This document shows positions 1 to 5,852 of a stretch of 8,298 bases of DNA, piece by piece. Source of the DNA: an uncultured Bacillota bacterium (lineage in GTDB: Bacteria > Bacillota > Clostridia > Peptostreptococcales > Anaerovoracaceae); assembly GCA_946546075.1 (NCBI GenBank), contig CAMNNV010000047.1, forward strand, positions 1 to 8,298. Reading direction: 5' to 3'. The translations under genes and the position numbers were made by a program. Each line of letters opens with the position of its first letter. The stretch's first letter is position 1. The notes beneath the pieces are model-generated. The model ran no database searches. It had not been told where the DNA came from and saw only the letters and a program-made list of their open reading frames with translations.

Positions 1-3
1 GAT

Positions 4-762
4 ATGAATATAGATGTACTGACACTTTTTCCGGAGATGTTCGCCCCTGTCGTGGGCGGGAGCATCCTGGGACGAGCAGCAGAAAACGGCATACTGAATG
101 TCCGCACCACGGATATCCGGGATTTTACTTTGGATAAGCACAACAGGGCGGACGACTATCCCTTCGGGGGCGGCGGCGGCATGGTGATGATGGCGCAGCC
201 TATTTTTGATGCCATGCGAAGCGTGGGCGCAGAGTCAAAAAAGGTGATCTACATGTCTCCGAGGGGTCGCATACTCGATGAGGAGAAGATCCGGGAACTT
301 TCGGAGGAAGAAGAGCTGGTGATCCTTTGCGGGCACTACGAGGGCGTGGACCAGCGGGCACTGGACTACTGGGGCGCAGAGGAGATCTCCATCGGCGATT
401 ATATCCTGACGGGAGGAGAACTTCCTGCCATGGTGCTCATCGACTCCGTGGCGAGACTGCTTCCGAATGTTTTGGGAAACGAGAAGTCGGCTCTGGATGA
501 GTCCATATACTCGGGACTTCTGGAGCACCCGCAGTACACGAAGCCAAGGCAGTACGAAGGCCTTGAGGTGCCGGAGGTGCTGGTGAGCGGCAACCACAAG
601 CTCATAGACGAGTGGAAATTCCGAAAGGCACTGGAGCTCACAAAGGAGAGACGGCCGGATCTTTTGGAGGCGTATCTTGCTAGGGAGCACGATTTTTCGA
701 AGGCGTACCGGAAGATCATCGATGAAGTTCTAAGCAGCGAAACTGATAAAACAGACTTGTAA
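4..762 (+). CDS. trmD: tRNA (guanine-N1)-methyltransferase TrmD
   Basis: SpoU-TrmD (SPOUT) enzyme that uses S-adenosylmethionine to methylate G37 next to the anticodon of a subset of tRNAs, which prevents +1 frameshifting; cytoplasmic homodimer. The 252-residue length is normal for the family. Visible signatures are the N-terminal strand MNIDVLTLFPEMF, the glycine-rich DYPFGGGGGM at 51-60, the knot motif LCGHYEGVDQR at 108-118, the cofactor loop ISIGDYILTGGELP at 128-141, SVARLLPNVLG at 148-158, LLEHPQYTKPR at 172-182, and VPEVLVSGNHKLIDEW at 189-204. The Arg equivalent to R154 of Haemophilus TrmD is R151. In an ungapped alignment the catalytic D169 position falls on E166, with D165 just before it. 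The ATG at 4 gives the standard N-terminus; its ribosome binding site lies outside the window. rplS, the usual downstream gene, does not follow. Confidence 0.97.
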   Translation: MNIDVLTLFPEMFAPVVGGSILGRAAENGILNVRTTDIRDFTLDKHNRADDYPFGGGGGMVMMAQPIFDAMRSVGAESKKVIYMSPRGRILDEEKIRELSEEEELVILCGHYEGVDQRALDYWGAEEISIGDYILTGGELPAMVLIDSVARLLPNVLGNEKSALDESIYSGLLEHPQYTKPRQYEGLEVPEVLVSGNHKLIDEWKFRKALELTKERRPDLLEAYLAREHDFSKAYRKIIDEVLSSETDKTDL

Positions 763-765
763 TAA

Positions 766-794
766 TTGCAAGGAACATCCAATTGTTGTAAAAT
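766..794 (+). promoter_or_regulatory. Sigma-A-like promoter for the HlyD-yggS-sepF-divIVA operon
   Basis: A TTGCAA box (766-771) and a TAAAAT box (789-794) are separated by exactly 17 bases, close to the sigma-A consensus TTGACA-N17-TATAAT. It is the only sizeable non-coding spot between trmD and the next gene and is AT-rich compared with its surroundings. Transcription normally begins about 6-7 bases past the -10 box, which puts the start at about 800-801, on the A of the next ATG. This is a sequence match only. Confidence 0.55.
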
Positions 795-800
795 GTATCC

Positions 801-1940
801 ATGAAAAAGAGAATGACTGCCGGAACAAAAAAGGCAATACTGATATATATAGTGATATTACTTTCTCTATACGTTATCGTTCAGGTGCTTCCGAAGGTGA
901 CCGACATTTTTGAAACGACACAGGTCCTGGAGGTCGGCGACCTGGCTTTGACATGTGAGACAACGGGTTATCTCATCAAAGATGAATATATCTGCATCTC
1001 AGATGAAGCGGGAGAGATCAAGTACAAGGACGAAGTCGGCACTGTAGTCAAGAAGGGCCACAAGGTCTGCAAGGTCAAAAGCGACAGCAGCAAGGATGAC
1101 CAGAGCAACAGGTTCAGCACATATACTGACAGGCTCGGCGACTTCAAGAAGGTGACGAAGAGTTACAAGGCTCCGATCAGCGGAGTTTTCAGTCTGTCTA
1201 TGGATGGATATGAAGGCGTATTCACCAAAGAGAAGATGACGAAGCTCGATAAGACTGTGGTAGAAGGTTACAGTTACAAGAGTGTCAACCTCGAGAGATC
1301 CTCTATAAGCCGAGGAGAGCCGGTCTACAAGATATCGGGTGATGACGAGTGGTTCGTCCTCTGCTGGATGGACAAGGCAGATGCAAGTCATTACACGGTC
1401 GGCGACAGGGTGACGCTGGAGCTTCCCGCAGGGGATGTGAAGGCAAATGTATACTATGTCAAGGAAGAGGATACGTACGCCAGAGTCATTTTCCGACTCG
1501 ATGTATATTATGAGGAGTTCACCGACACGAGAGACGTCAAGATGACGGTGATCGCCAGAGCAGATGAAGGACTGATCTGCTCGAACGACTGCATCATCGA
1601 GAAAGACGGCGTCAAAGGCGTATACGTCGTGAACAAGAACGGCATCAACAAGTTCACGCCGATAAGCGTGATCTCGACAGACGGGATCAACTCCGTGCTG
1701 AAGGCTACGACGTATTACGACGAAGAAGGAAATCAGGTAAATACCGTGGACGTTTATGACAAGGTGCTCAAGCACCCTGAGAGCGCCCTCAGAAAAGATA
1801 AAGAAGAGGAGCCTGCACAGGAAACGACGAAGCAGACGAAGCCGACCAAGGCTGAGACAGAGGCTACACAGCAGGCTACCGATGCATCTGCGGTAACAGA
1901 GCCATCGGAAACAACAAACTCTGATAAGGAGGGTAACTAA
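801..1940 (+). CDS. HlyD-like membrane-anchored protein of the division gene cluster
   Basis: One N-terminal membrane segment at about residues 12-30 follows a basic start (MKKRMTAGTKK), so the bulk should lie outside the membrane. The body resembles HlyD/membrane-fusion proteins: barrel-sandwich halves at about 44-92 and 119-180 (KAPISGVFS at 123-131, then GEPVYKISGDDEWFVLCWMD at 172-191), a beta-barrel-like part at 182-255, and CIIEKDGVKGVYVVNKNG at 264-281, typical of the membrane-proximal domain. The linker between the two halves is only about 25 residues, so the long coiled-coil hairpin of true export adaptors is missing. The last 45 residues are a Glu/Lys/Thr-rich, probably disordered tail. 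No ABC or MFS transporter gene lies nearby; yggS and sepF follow at once. My recollection is that HlyD-annotated proteins occur at this place in other Clostridia. Substrate and role are unknown. There is no proper ribosome binding site; AAGGAA at 770-775 is 25 bases away. Confidence 0.75.
   Translation: MKKRMTAGTKKAILIYIVILLSLYVIVQVLPKVTDIFETTQVLEVGDLALTCETTGYLIKDEYICISDEAGEIKYKDEVGTVVKKGHKVCKVKSDSSKDDQSNRFSTYTDRLGDFKKVTKSYKAPISGVFSLSMDGYEGVFTKEKMTKLDKTVVEGYSYKSVNLERSSISRGEPVYKISGDDEWFVLCWMDKADASHYTVGDRVTLELPAGDVKANVYYVKEEDTYARVIFRLDVYYEEFTDTRDVKMTVIARADEGLICSNDCIIEKDGVKGVYVVNKNGINKFTPISVISTDGINSVLKATTYYDEEGNQVNTVDVYDKVLKHPESALRKDKEEEPAQETTKQTKPTKAETEATQQATDASAVTEPSETTNSDKEGN
1926..1933 (+). 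promoter_or_regulatory. Ribosome binding site that fixes the TTG start of yggS
   Basis: AAGGAGGG lies in the last codons of the HlyD-like gene, 8 bases before the TTG at 1942. This near-perfect Shine-Dalgarno match at ideal spacing settles the start, because the first in-frame ATG is about 63 codons downstream, inside the conserved domain. Confidence 0.9.
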
Positions 1941-1941
1941 C

Positions 1942-2655
1942 TTGGAAGACATAGGCAGGAATCTAGAAACAGTAAGAGAGCAGATCGCGCAGGCAGCAGA
2001 AGGCTGCGGCAGGAAGGCGGAAGACATCACCCTTTGCGCGGTAAGTAAGACAAGGACTCCGGAGGAAATCAACGTAGCGATCGATCATGGAGTCACAGAT
2101 ATAGGCGAAAACAAGGTCCAGGAGATCATGGACAAGTTTGACAGTGTGAAGCCTGTCAGATGGCACATGATCGGACATCTGCAGACGAACAAGGTCAAAT
2201 ATATCATCGATAAGGTGGATATGATCCATTCCGTGGATTCCCTGAAGCTCGCCAAGGAGATCAACAAGAGGGCAGCTGCGAAGGATCTTACGATGGACAT
2301 CCTGCTCCAGGTCAATTCCGCACAGGAAGAGAGCAAGTTCGGCATCAGCCTCGAAGAGACAGAAGGCCTCATCAATGATATTTTGGAGCAGTGTGAGAAT
2401 GTCAGGATCAGAGGGCTCATGTGCGTGGCCCCTAAGGCAGACGATCCGGAGGACATCAAGATCTATTTCACAGAGGTCAAAGAGCAGTTTGACCAGTTCG
2501 GCAAGATCGAACACCCGAGACTCGACTTCCAGTACCTTTCCATGGGGATGTCCCACGATTTCCCTGTAGCGATCGAAGCAGGTTCCAATCTGGTCAGAGT
2601 GGGAAGCGCGATTTTCGGAGAAAGAGACTACAGCAAGCAGACCGGTAACAGGTAA
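1942..2655 (+). CDS. yggS: YggS/YlmE/PLPBP-family pyridoxal phosphate homeostasis protein
   Basis: Alanine-racemase-type TIM-barrel protein that binds pyridoxal 5'-phosphate and buffers its level and amino-acid/keto-acid balance; it has no proven catalytic activity. The PLP lysine is K36 in LCAVSKTRTPEEI. Further signatures are DIGENKVQE (53-61), RWHMIGHLQTNKVK (73-86), IHSVDSLKLA (95-104), LLQVNSAQEESKFG (121-134), GLMCVAP (158-164) and the phosphate-binding C-terminus LSMGMSHDFPVAIEAGSNLV to GSAIFGER (199-228). The length of 237 is standard. Translation starts at TTG, 1 base after the HlyD-like stop codon, with the ribosome binding site inside that gene, so the two are probably translationally linked. 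A yggS homologue (ylmE) beside sepF is the known Bacillus and Clostridia arrangement. Confidence 0.96.
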   Translation: MEDIGRNLETVREQIAQAAEGCGRKAEDITLCAVSKTRTPEEINVAIDHGVTDIGENKVQEIMDKFDSVKPVRWHMIGHLQTNKVKYIIDKVDMIHSVDSLKLAKEINKRAAAKDLTMDILLQVNSAQEESKFGISLEETEGLINDILEQCENVRIRGLMCVAPKADDPEDIKIYFTEVKEQFDQFGKIEHPRLDFQYLSMGMSHDFPVAIEAGSNLVRVGSAIFGERDYSKQTGNR

Positions 2656-2691
2656 GTATAGTGGATGTATTTTAGTAACAGGAGGAACGAA

Positions 2692-3180
2692 ATGGGAGTA
2701 TTCAGCAAATTCAAGGATTTAGTAGGTATTGAAGACGAATACGAAGATGATGAATATGATGTGATCGAAGAAGATTACAGACCAAATTATTACGAAAGAA
2801 GAGAAGCCGAGAAGGCAAAGGCTGCTAAGAGAGAATACGGCAGCAATGTGGTACCAATGAACAATCCAACAGTAAAAGCACTGACTACAGCTCTCAAGCT
2901 GGTGGTCATCGAACCAAAGGGATTCGACGAATGCCCGAAACTCGTCGACAGTCTTAAGGCAAGAAAGCCGATCATCGTCAACCTTGAGAAGCTCGAAAGC
3001 GACACAGGCAGGAAAATCTTTGACTTCCTGGGCGGCGCAACGTATGCTCTCAACGGTAACGTCCAGAAAGTAGCAAATAACATTTTTGTATTTGCTCCGG
3101 AGAATGTAGATATCGCTGCGGATGGTGAGAACAAACCTTACTTCGGTAAAGACAGCGGAGAATTCAATCCTTGGAAGTAG
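2692..3180 (+). CDS. sepF: Cell division protein SepF
   Basis: FtsZ-binding, membrane-attached protein that tethers and bundles FtsZ filaments at the septum. The start chosen is ATG 2692, giving 162 residues, because AGGAGG (2680-2685) sits 6 bases before it and the protein then opens with MGVFSKFKDLVG, the amphipathic membrane-binding helix of the family. The ATG at 2665 would put nine foreign residues before the helix. An acidic, Tyr-rich linker (13-36) and a basic stretch (37-47) follow. The SepF core is at about 66-141: LKLVVIEPKGFDE, LVDSLKARKPIIVNLEKLES, KIFDFLGGATYALNGNVQKV and NIFVFAPENVDI, including the glycine of the NG turn used in dimer packing. The DFLGG and YALNG motifs match the family well. 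divIVA follows after 12 bases. Confidence 0.96.
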   Translation: MGVFSKFKDLVGIEDEYEDDEYDVIEEDYRPNYYERREAEKAKAAKREYGSNVVPMNNPTVKALTTALKLVVIEPKGFDECPKLVDSLKARKPIIVNLEKLESDTGRKIFDFLGGATYALNGNVQKVANNIFVFAPENVDIAADGENKPYFGKDSGEFNPWK

Positions 3181-3184
3181 GAGG
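3179..3184 (+). promoter_or_regulatory. divIVA ribosome binding site overlapping the sepF stop codon
   Basis: AGGAGG begins within the TAG stop of sepF and ends 8 bases before the divIVA ATG. Ribosomes ending sepF would therefore sit on the divIVA initiation site, which suggests coupled synthesis of the two division proteins. Confidence 0.85.
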
Positions 3185-3192
3185 CACATCAA

Positions 3193-3813
3193 ATGATAAG
3201 ACCTATCGATATCCAGGAAAAGCAGTTCGCGAAGGGTGTCAGAGGATACCGCGAAGATGAAGTGGACAAGTTTCTGGATGAGATCATGATGGACTACGAA
3301 AGAGTCCTGGAGGAGCTTCGTCAGACAAAGGAAGAAAACAGCCGTCTCGTGGAAGAGCTGGAGAGATACAGAGGTTCCGAGACCACGGTCCTGGAGACTC
3401 TGGAGACAGCCAAGACGCTCATGGCTGACATATCGGCCAGTGCAGACAAGAGGGCTGATATCCTTCTGAAGAATGCTGAGCTCGATGCGCAGCTCATCAC
3501 GAAGGAAGCTCAGGAGACTGCTGACAGGCTCAATGAGGCCAGTCAGACTCTCAAGAACAGATTCATCGATTTCAGGACGAGATATAAGAAACTGCTCCAG
3601 TCAGAACTCCAGCGTTTCGAATCGCTGAGCGGGGATATATTCCCGGAACTGGGAGTGGATGATTTTGATGATCTCCCTGATGGAGATGAACTCATCGTCG
3701 AACCTGCTGCTCCTGTAGCAAAGAAATCACCGCAGCCAACGCGAGGCACATTTGATTTTGCCAAGAATGGCGATGCCAGATTGATGCAGCAGACAAAGAA
3801 TATCAAATTATAA
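3193..3813 (+). CDS. divIVA: DivIVA-family polar/septal scaffold protein
   Basis: Coiled-coil protein that gathers at negatively curved membrane (septum and poles) and positions division or envelope machinery. The N-terminal domain is clear: IRPIDIQEKQFAKGVRGYREDEVDKFLDEIMMDYE (2-36). The membrane-insertion pair of Bacillus DivIVA, F17-R18, is V16-R17 here: hydrophobic but not aromatic. Coiled-coil heptads run from about 25 to 60, then about 66-145, with the spaced Ala/Asp/Lys pattern of the second coil (ASADKRADILLKNAELDAQL). An acidic stretch (154-170) and a Pro/Lys tail ending TKNIKL follow. The 206-residue length is slightly above the Bacillus protein. In Bacillus, ylmG and ylmH lie between sepF and divIVA; here the two genes are adjacent. 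Whether it acts in Min placement, polar growth or sporulation cannot be told. Confidence 0.93.
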   Translation: MIRPIDIQEKQFAKGVRGYREDEVDKFLDEIMMDYERVLEELRQTKEENSRLVEELERYRGSETTVLETLETAKTLMADISASADKRADILLKNAELDAQLITKEAQETADRLNEASQTLKNRFIDFRTRYKKLLQSELQRFESLSGDIFPELGVDDFDDLPDGDELIVEPAAPVAKKSPQPTRGTFDFAKNGDARLMQQTKNIKL

Positions 3814-3842
3814 GGAGGCGGGGCATACCCGCCCCATTTCAT
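3812..3842 (+). promoter_or_regulatory. lspA translation start region: distant Shine-Dalgarno plus hairpin
   Basis: AAGGAGG (3812-3818) overlaps the divIVA stop codon but lies 24 bases before the lspA ATG, too far for normal use. No other Shine-Dalgarno is closer. Between them is a GC-only inverted repeat: GGGGC (3820-3824) with GCCCC (3831-3835), or alternatively GGCGGG (3817-3822) with CCCGCC (3828-3833). If the first hairpin forms, the Shine-Dalgarno stays free and the effective spacing becomes 8 bases. The second form would hide its last two Gs. No T-run follows, so it is a poor terminator. Confidence 0.55.
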
Positions 3843-4301
3843 ATGGCGTATTTTATCCTTTTAATAGGCATACTGGTTCTGGACAGGGTGGTGAAGTTCG
3901 CCGTCTCATCGGGGATGAGCCCCGGGCAGAGCATACCTGTCATCGAGAACATTTTTCATATCACATATATCCGGAACACCGGCGCTGCTTTCAGCATGCT
4001 CCAGGGACAGAGCCTGATCCTCATAGGCTTCCCGCTGGCGGTGATGTGCGTAGGGCTTGTTTTGCTTGTGATCAAGAGGAAGACGTGGCATCCGGTGCTC
4101 AATACTGCCGTGGTCATGATCTGTGCAGGCGGCATTGGAAATCTCATCGACCGGCTGCTGTCGGGCTACGTGGTGGACATGTTCGATTTTCGCGTGTTCC
4201 CGGTGTTCAACGTGGCGGATATCTTCGTATGCGTGGGATGCGGACTTGTTATACTTTACGTCCTTGTGATCGATGGGAAGAAGGACAGAAACGATAGATA
4301 A
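3843..4301 (+). CDS. lspA: Lipoprotein signal peptidase (signal peptidase II)
   Basis: Integral-membrane aspartic peptidase that cuts signal peptides just before the lipid-modified cysteine of prolipoproteins. At 152 residues with four predicted membrane spans (about 3-20, 57-77, 85-103 and 121-143), it has the family's usual form. Conserved motifs are LDRVVK with D14, SIPVIENIFHITYIRNTGAAF (30-50), GGIGNLIDRLLSGYVVDMFDF (96-116) and FNVADIFVCVG (122-132). The expected catalytic aspartates are D112 (VVDMF) and D126 (FNVAD); N100, D103 and N123 are also kept. The start is fixed by the family N-terminus, since no alternative start lies upstream. The stop is 1 base from the preferred rluD start, so the two are probably coupled. 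lspA next to an rluD-type gene is the Bacillus order. Confidence 0.97.
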   Translation: MAYFILLIGILVLDRVVKFAVSSGMSPGQSIPVIENIFHITYIRNTGAAFSMLQGQSLILIGFPLAVMCVGLVLLVIKRKTWHPVLNTAVVMICAGGIGNLIDRLLSGYVVDMFDFRVFPVFNVADIFVCVGCGLVILYVLVIDGKKDRNDR

Positions 4302-4302
4302 T

Positions 4303-5238
4303 ATGAACGAGACAGACGAAAAGATCATCATAAATATAGACGAGACGGCAGCAGGCAAACGGCTTGATGCGGCCCTCGCCGCCATGCTCCCGGATCTGAG
4401 CAGGAGTTTCCTCCAAAAACTCATCGAGCAGGGAGACGTACTGGCAGAGGGAAAGCCGTGCACGAAGAAGCAAAAGGCGGAGGCGGGCATGCAGATCGAG
4501 ATCTCTCTTCCGGAACCGGAGACTCTCGATGTGACGCCGGAAGACATTCCTTTGGATATCGTGTACGAAGACGAGGACCTGCTGGTGGTGAACAAACCTG
4601 CCGGCATGGTGGTGCACCCGGCGCCGGGAAACTACAGCGGCACTCTGGTGAACGCTCTGATGTATCACTGCGGGCAGGAACTTTCTGCGATCAACGGGGT
4701 CATTCGTCCCGGCATCGTCCACAGGATCGATAAGGATACCAGCGGTCTACTCATGGTGGCCAAGTCCGACAGGGCACACACCGGGCTCAGCGAGCAGCTG
4801 AAGGTCCACAGCCTCACGAGAAAGTACGTTGCCATCGTCTACAACAACATCAAAGAAGACTCGGGGACGGTGGATGCTCCCATTGGAAGAGACCCGTCCA
4901 ACAGGCTGAAGAATACAGTGATCTATCAGAACTCCCGCGAAGCAGTGACCCATTACAATGTCCTGGAGAGATTCGGGGATTTCACGTTGATAGAAGCTGT
5001 GCTGGAGACGGGAAGGACGCACCAGATCAGGGTGCACATGACCTACATCAAGCACCCGCTCCTGGGAGATGAGCTATATGGACCTGCCAAGAACAAGCTG
5101 GGCGCCAAGAGGCAGATGCTCCACGCGAAAGTCCTGGGGTTCGTCCATCCGGTGACCGGTGAATATCTGGAATTTGAAGCGGAGCCTCCGGAGGACTTCA
5201 TGAAGGTGCTGACAAAACTGAGGGAGAGAAAGAAGTAA
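4303..5238 (+). CDS. rluD: RluD/YlyB-family 23S rRNA-type pseudouridine synthase
   Basis: RluA-family enzyme converting uridine to pseudouridine in structured RNA; by homology to RluD it would act on large-subunit rRNA, but the exact sites cannot be read from sequence. An N-terminal S4-like RNA-binding domain is at 18-66 (KRLDAALAAMLPDLSRSFLQ, then QKLIEQGDVL). The catalytic domain has VYEDEDLLVVNKPAGMVVHP (88-107), PGIVHRIDKDTSGLLMVAK (136-154) with catalytic D143, LTRKYVAIV (171-179), and LETGRTHQIRVHM (234-246) followed by HPLLGDELYG. I start it at ATG 4303 (311 residues), which matches the family N-terminus. An in-frame ATG at 4273 would add ten residues and overlap lspA by 29 bases, with no ribosome binding site. 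For 4303 only a distant GAAGAAGGA (4277-4285) is visible, so re-initiation after lspA is likely. Confidence 0.93.
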   Translation: MNETDEKIIINIDETAAGKRLDAALAAMLPDLSRSFLQKLIEQGDVLAEGKPCTKKQKAEAGMQIEISLPEPETLDVTPEDIPLDIVYEDEDLLVVNKPAGMVVHPAPGNYSGTLVNALMYHCGQELSAINGVIRPGIVHRIDKDTSGLLMVAKSDRAHTGLSEQLKVHSLTRKYVAIVYNNIKEDSGTVDAPIGRDPSNRLKNTVIYQNSREAVTHYNVLERFGDFTLIEAVLETGRTHQIRVHMTYIKHPLLGDELYGPAKNKLGAKRQMLHAKVLGFVHPVTGEYLEFEAEPPEDFMKVLTKLRERKK

Positions 5239-5849
5239 TGACAAAGAGAACGTTTGGACCGGGAACGATGCTCAATCCCGTTCCCGTGGTGATGGTATCC
5301 TGCGGGGATATGGACAAGCCGAATATCATCACAGTGGCATGGACGGGGACGGTGAATTCCGAGCCGCCCATGGTATATATCTCCGTGAGAAAGTCGCGTT
5401 ACTCTCACGATATCATCAAGGATTCGGGGCAGTTCGTGATCAACCTCACAAACGAGAAACTGGCGAAGGCAACGGATTTCTGCGGAGTAAGATCCGGCAG
5501 AGACCTGGATAAATTCAAAGAAACGGGGCTGACAGCAGTCCCAAGCAAAGTCGTATCGTGTCCATCCATCCTCGAGGCACCGGCAAACCTCGAGTGCGAA
5601 GTCACGGAGATCCACGAATATCCTTCCCATGACATGTTCGTGGCGAAGGTGGTGAGCGTGACGGTAGACGAAGAGCTTATGGATGAAAATGATAAACTGC
5701 GGCTCGATCTGGCAGATCTGCTGGTGTATAACCACGGCAGCTATCAGAAAGTGAACAGGCGCGAAATAGGGGGATTCGGATTTTCTGTAATGAAAAAGAA
5801 GACACGCAGAAGGCGTGCTGCTCAGAAGCGAAATCAGAGGAGGCGATAA
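5238..5849 (+). CDS. Flavin reductase-like FMN-binding protein with Arg/Lys-rich tail
   Basis: FMN-binding split-barrel protein of the flavin reductase/DIM6-NTAB type. The fold is shown by the start MLNPVPVVMVSCGDMDKPNI (11-30), TVAWTGTVNSEPPMVYISVR (32-51), SRYSHDIIKDSGQFVINLT (53-71), ATDFCGVRSGRDLDKF (78-93), and an interface region with CPSILEAPANLECEV (108-122) and GFGFSV near the end. Such proteins bind FMN and may reduce flavin with NAD(P)H or serve as electron carriers; the partner is unknown. The last 18 residues (186-203) hold 12 Lys or Arg, an unusual positively charged extension that could bind nucleic acid or membrane. The ATG shares one base with the rluD stop (TAATG), so translation is coupled; AGGGAG at 5221-5226 may help. 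The codons of the basic tail double as the ribosome binding site of the next gene. Confidence 0.85.
   Translation: MTKRTFGPGTMLNPVPVVMVSCGDMDKPNIITVAWTGTVNSEPPMVYISVRKSRYSHDIIKDSGQFVINLTNEKLAKATDFCGVRSGRDLDKFKETGLTAVPSKVVSCPSILEAPANLECEVTEIHEYPSHDMFVAKVVSVTVDEELMDENDKLRLDLADLLVYNHGSYQKVNRREIGGFGFSVMKKKTRRRRAAQKRNQRRR
5836..5843 (+). promoter_or_regulatory. Ribosome binding site for the hydrolase, inside the basic tail codons
   Basis: AGAGGAGG lies 6 bases before a GTG at 5850 and 9 bases before an ATG at 5853; both are in frame and adjacent. Either start is possible. ATG is preferred as the stronger codon at normal spacing. Confidence 0.8.
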
Positions 5850-5852
5850 GTG

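Noticed and set aside
770..775. AAGGAA as the ribosome binding site of the HlyD-like gene
   Set aside because: It is 25 bases from the ATG and lies inside the promoter spacer, upstream of the predicted transcript start.
999..2072. Minus-strand open frame of 357 codons opposite the HlyD-like gene
   Set aside because: It runs over the HlyD/yggS junction, has no ribosome binding site and no recognisable domain; the plus-strand genes explain the sequence.
2665..2691. Upstream ATG as the sepF start
   Set aside because: It has no ribosome binding site and would place nine non-conserved residues ahead of the membrane-binding helix, while ATG 2692 has AGGAGG at good spacing.
3817..3835. Hairpin after divIVA as a rho-independent terminator
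   Set aside because: Only three Ts follow and not directly after the stem, and lspA begins 7 bases later without another promoter in view.
4273..4302. Upstream ATG as the rluD start
   Set aside because: It would overlap lspA by 29 bases, lacks a Shine-Dalgarno and adds residues not typical of the family. It cannot be fully excluded.
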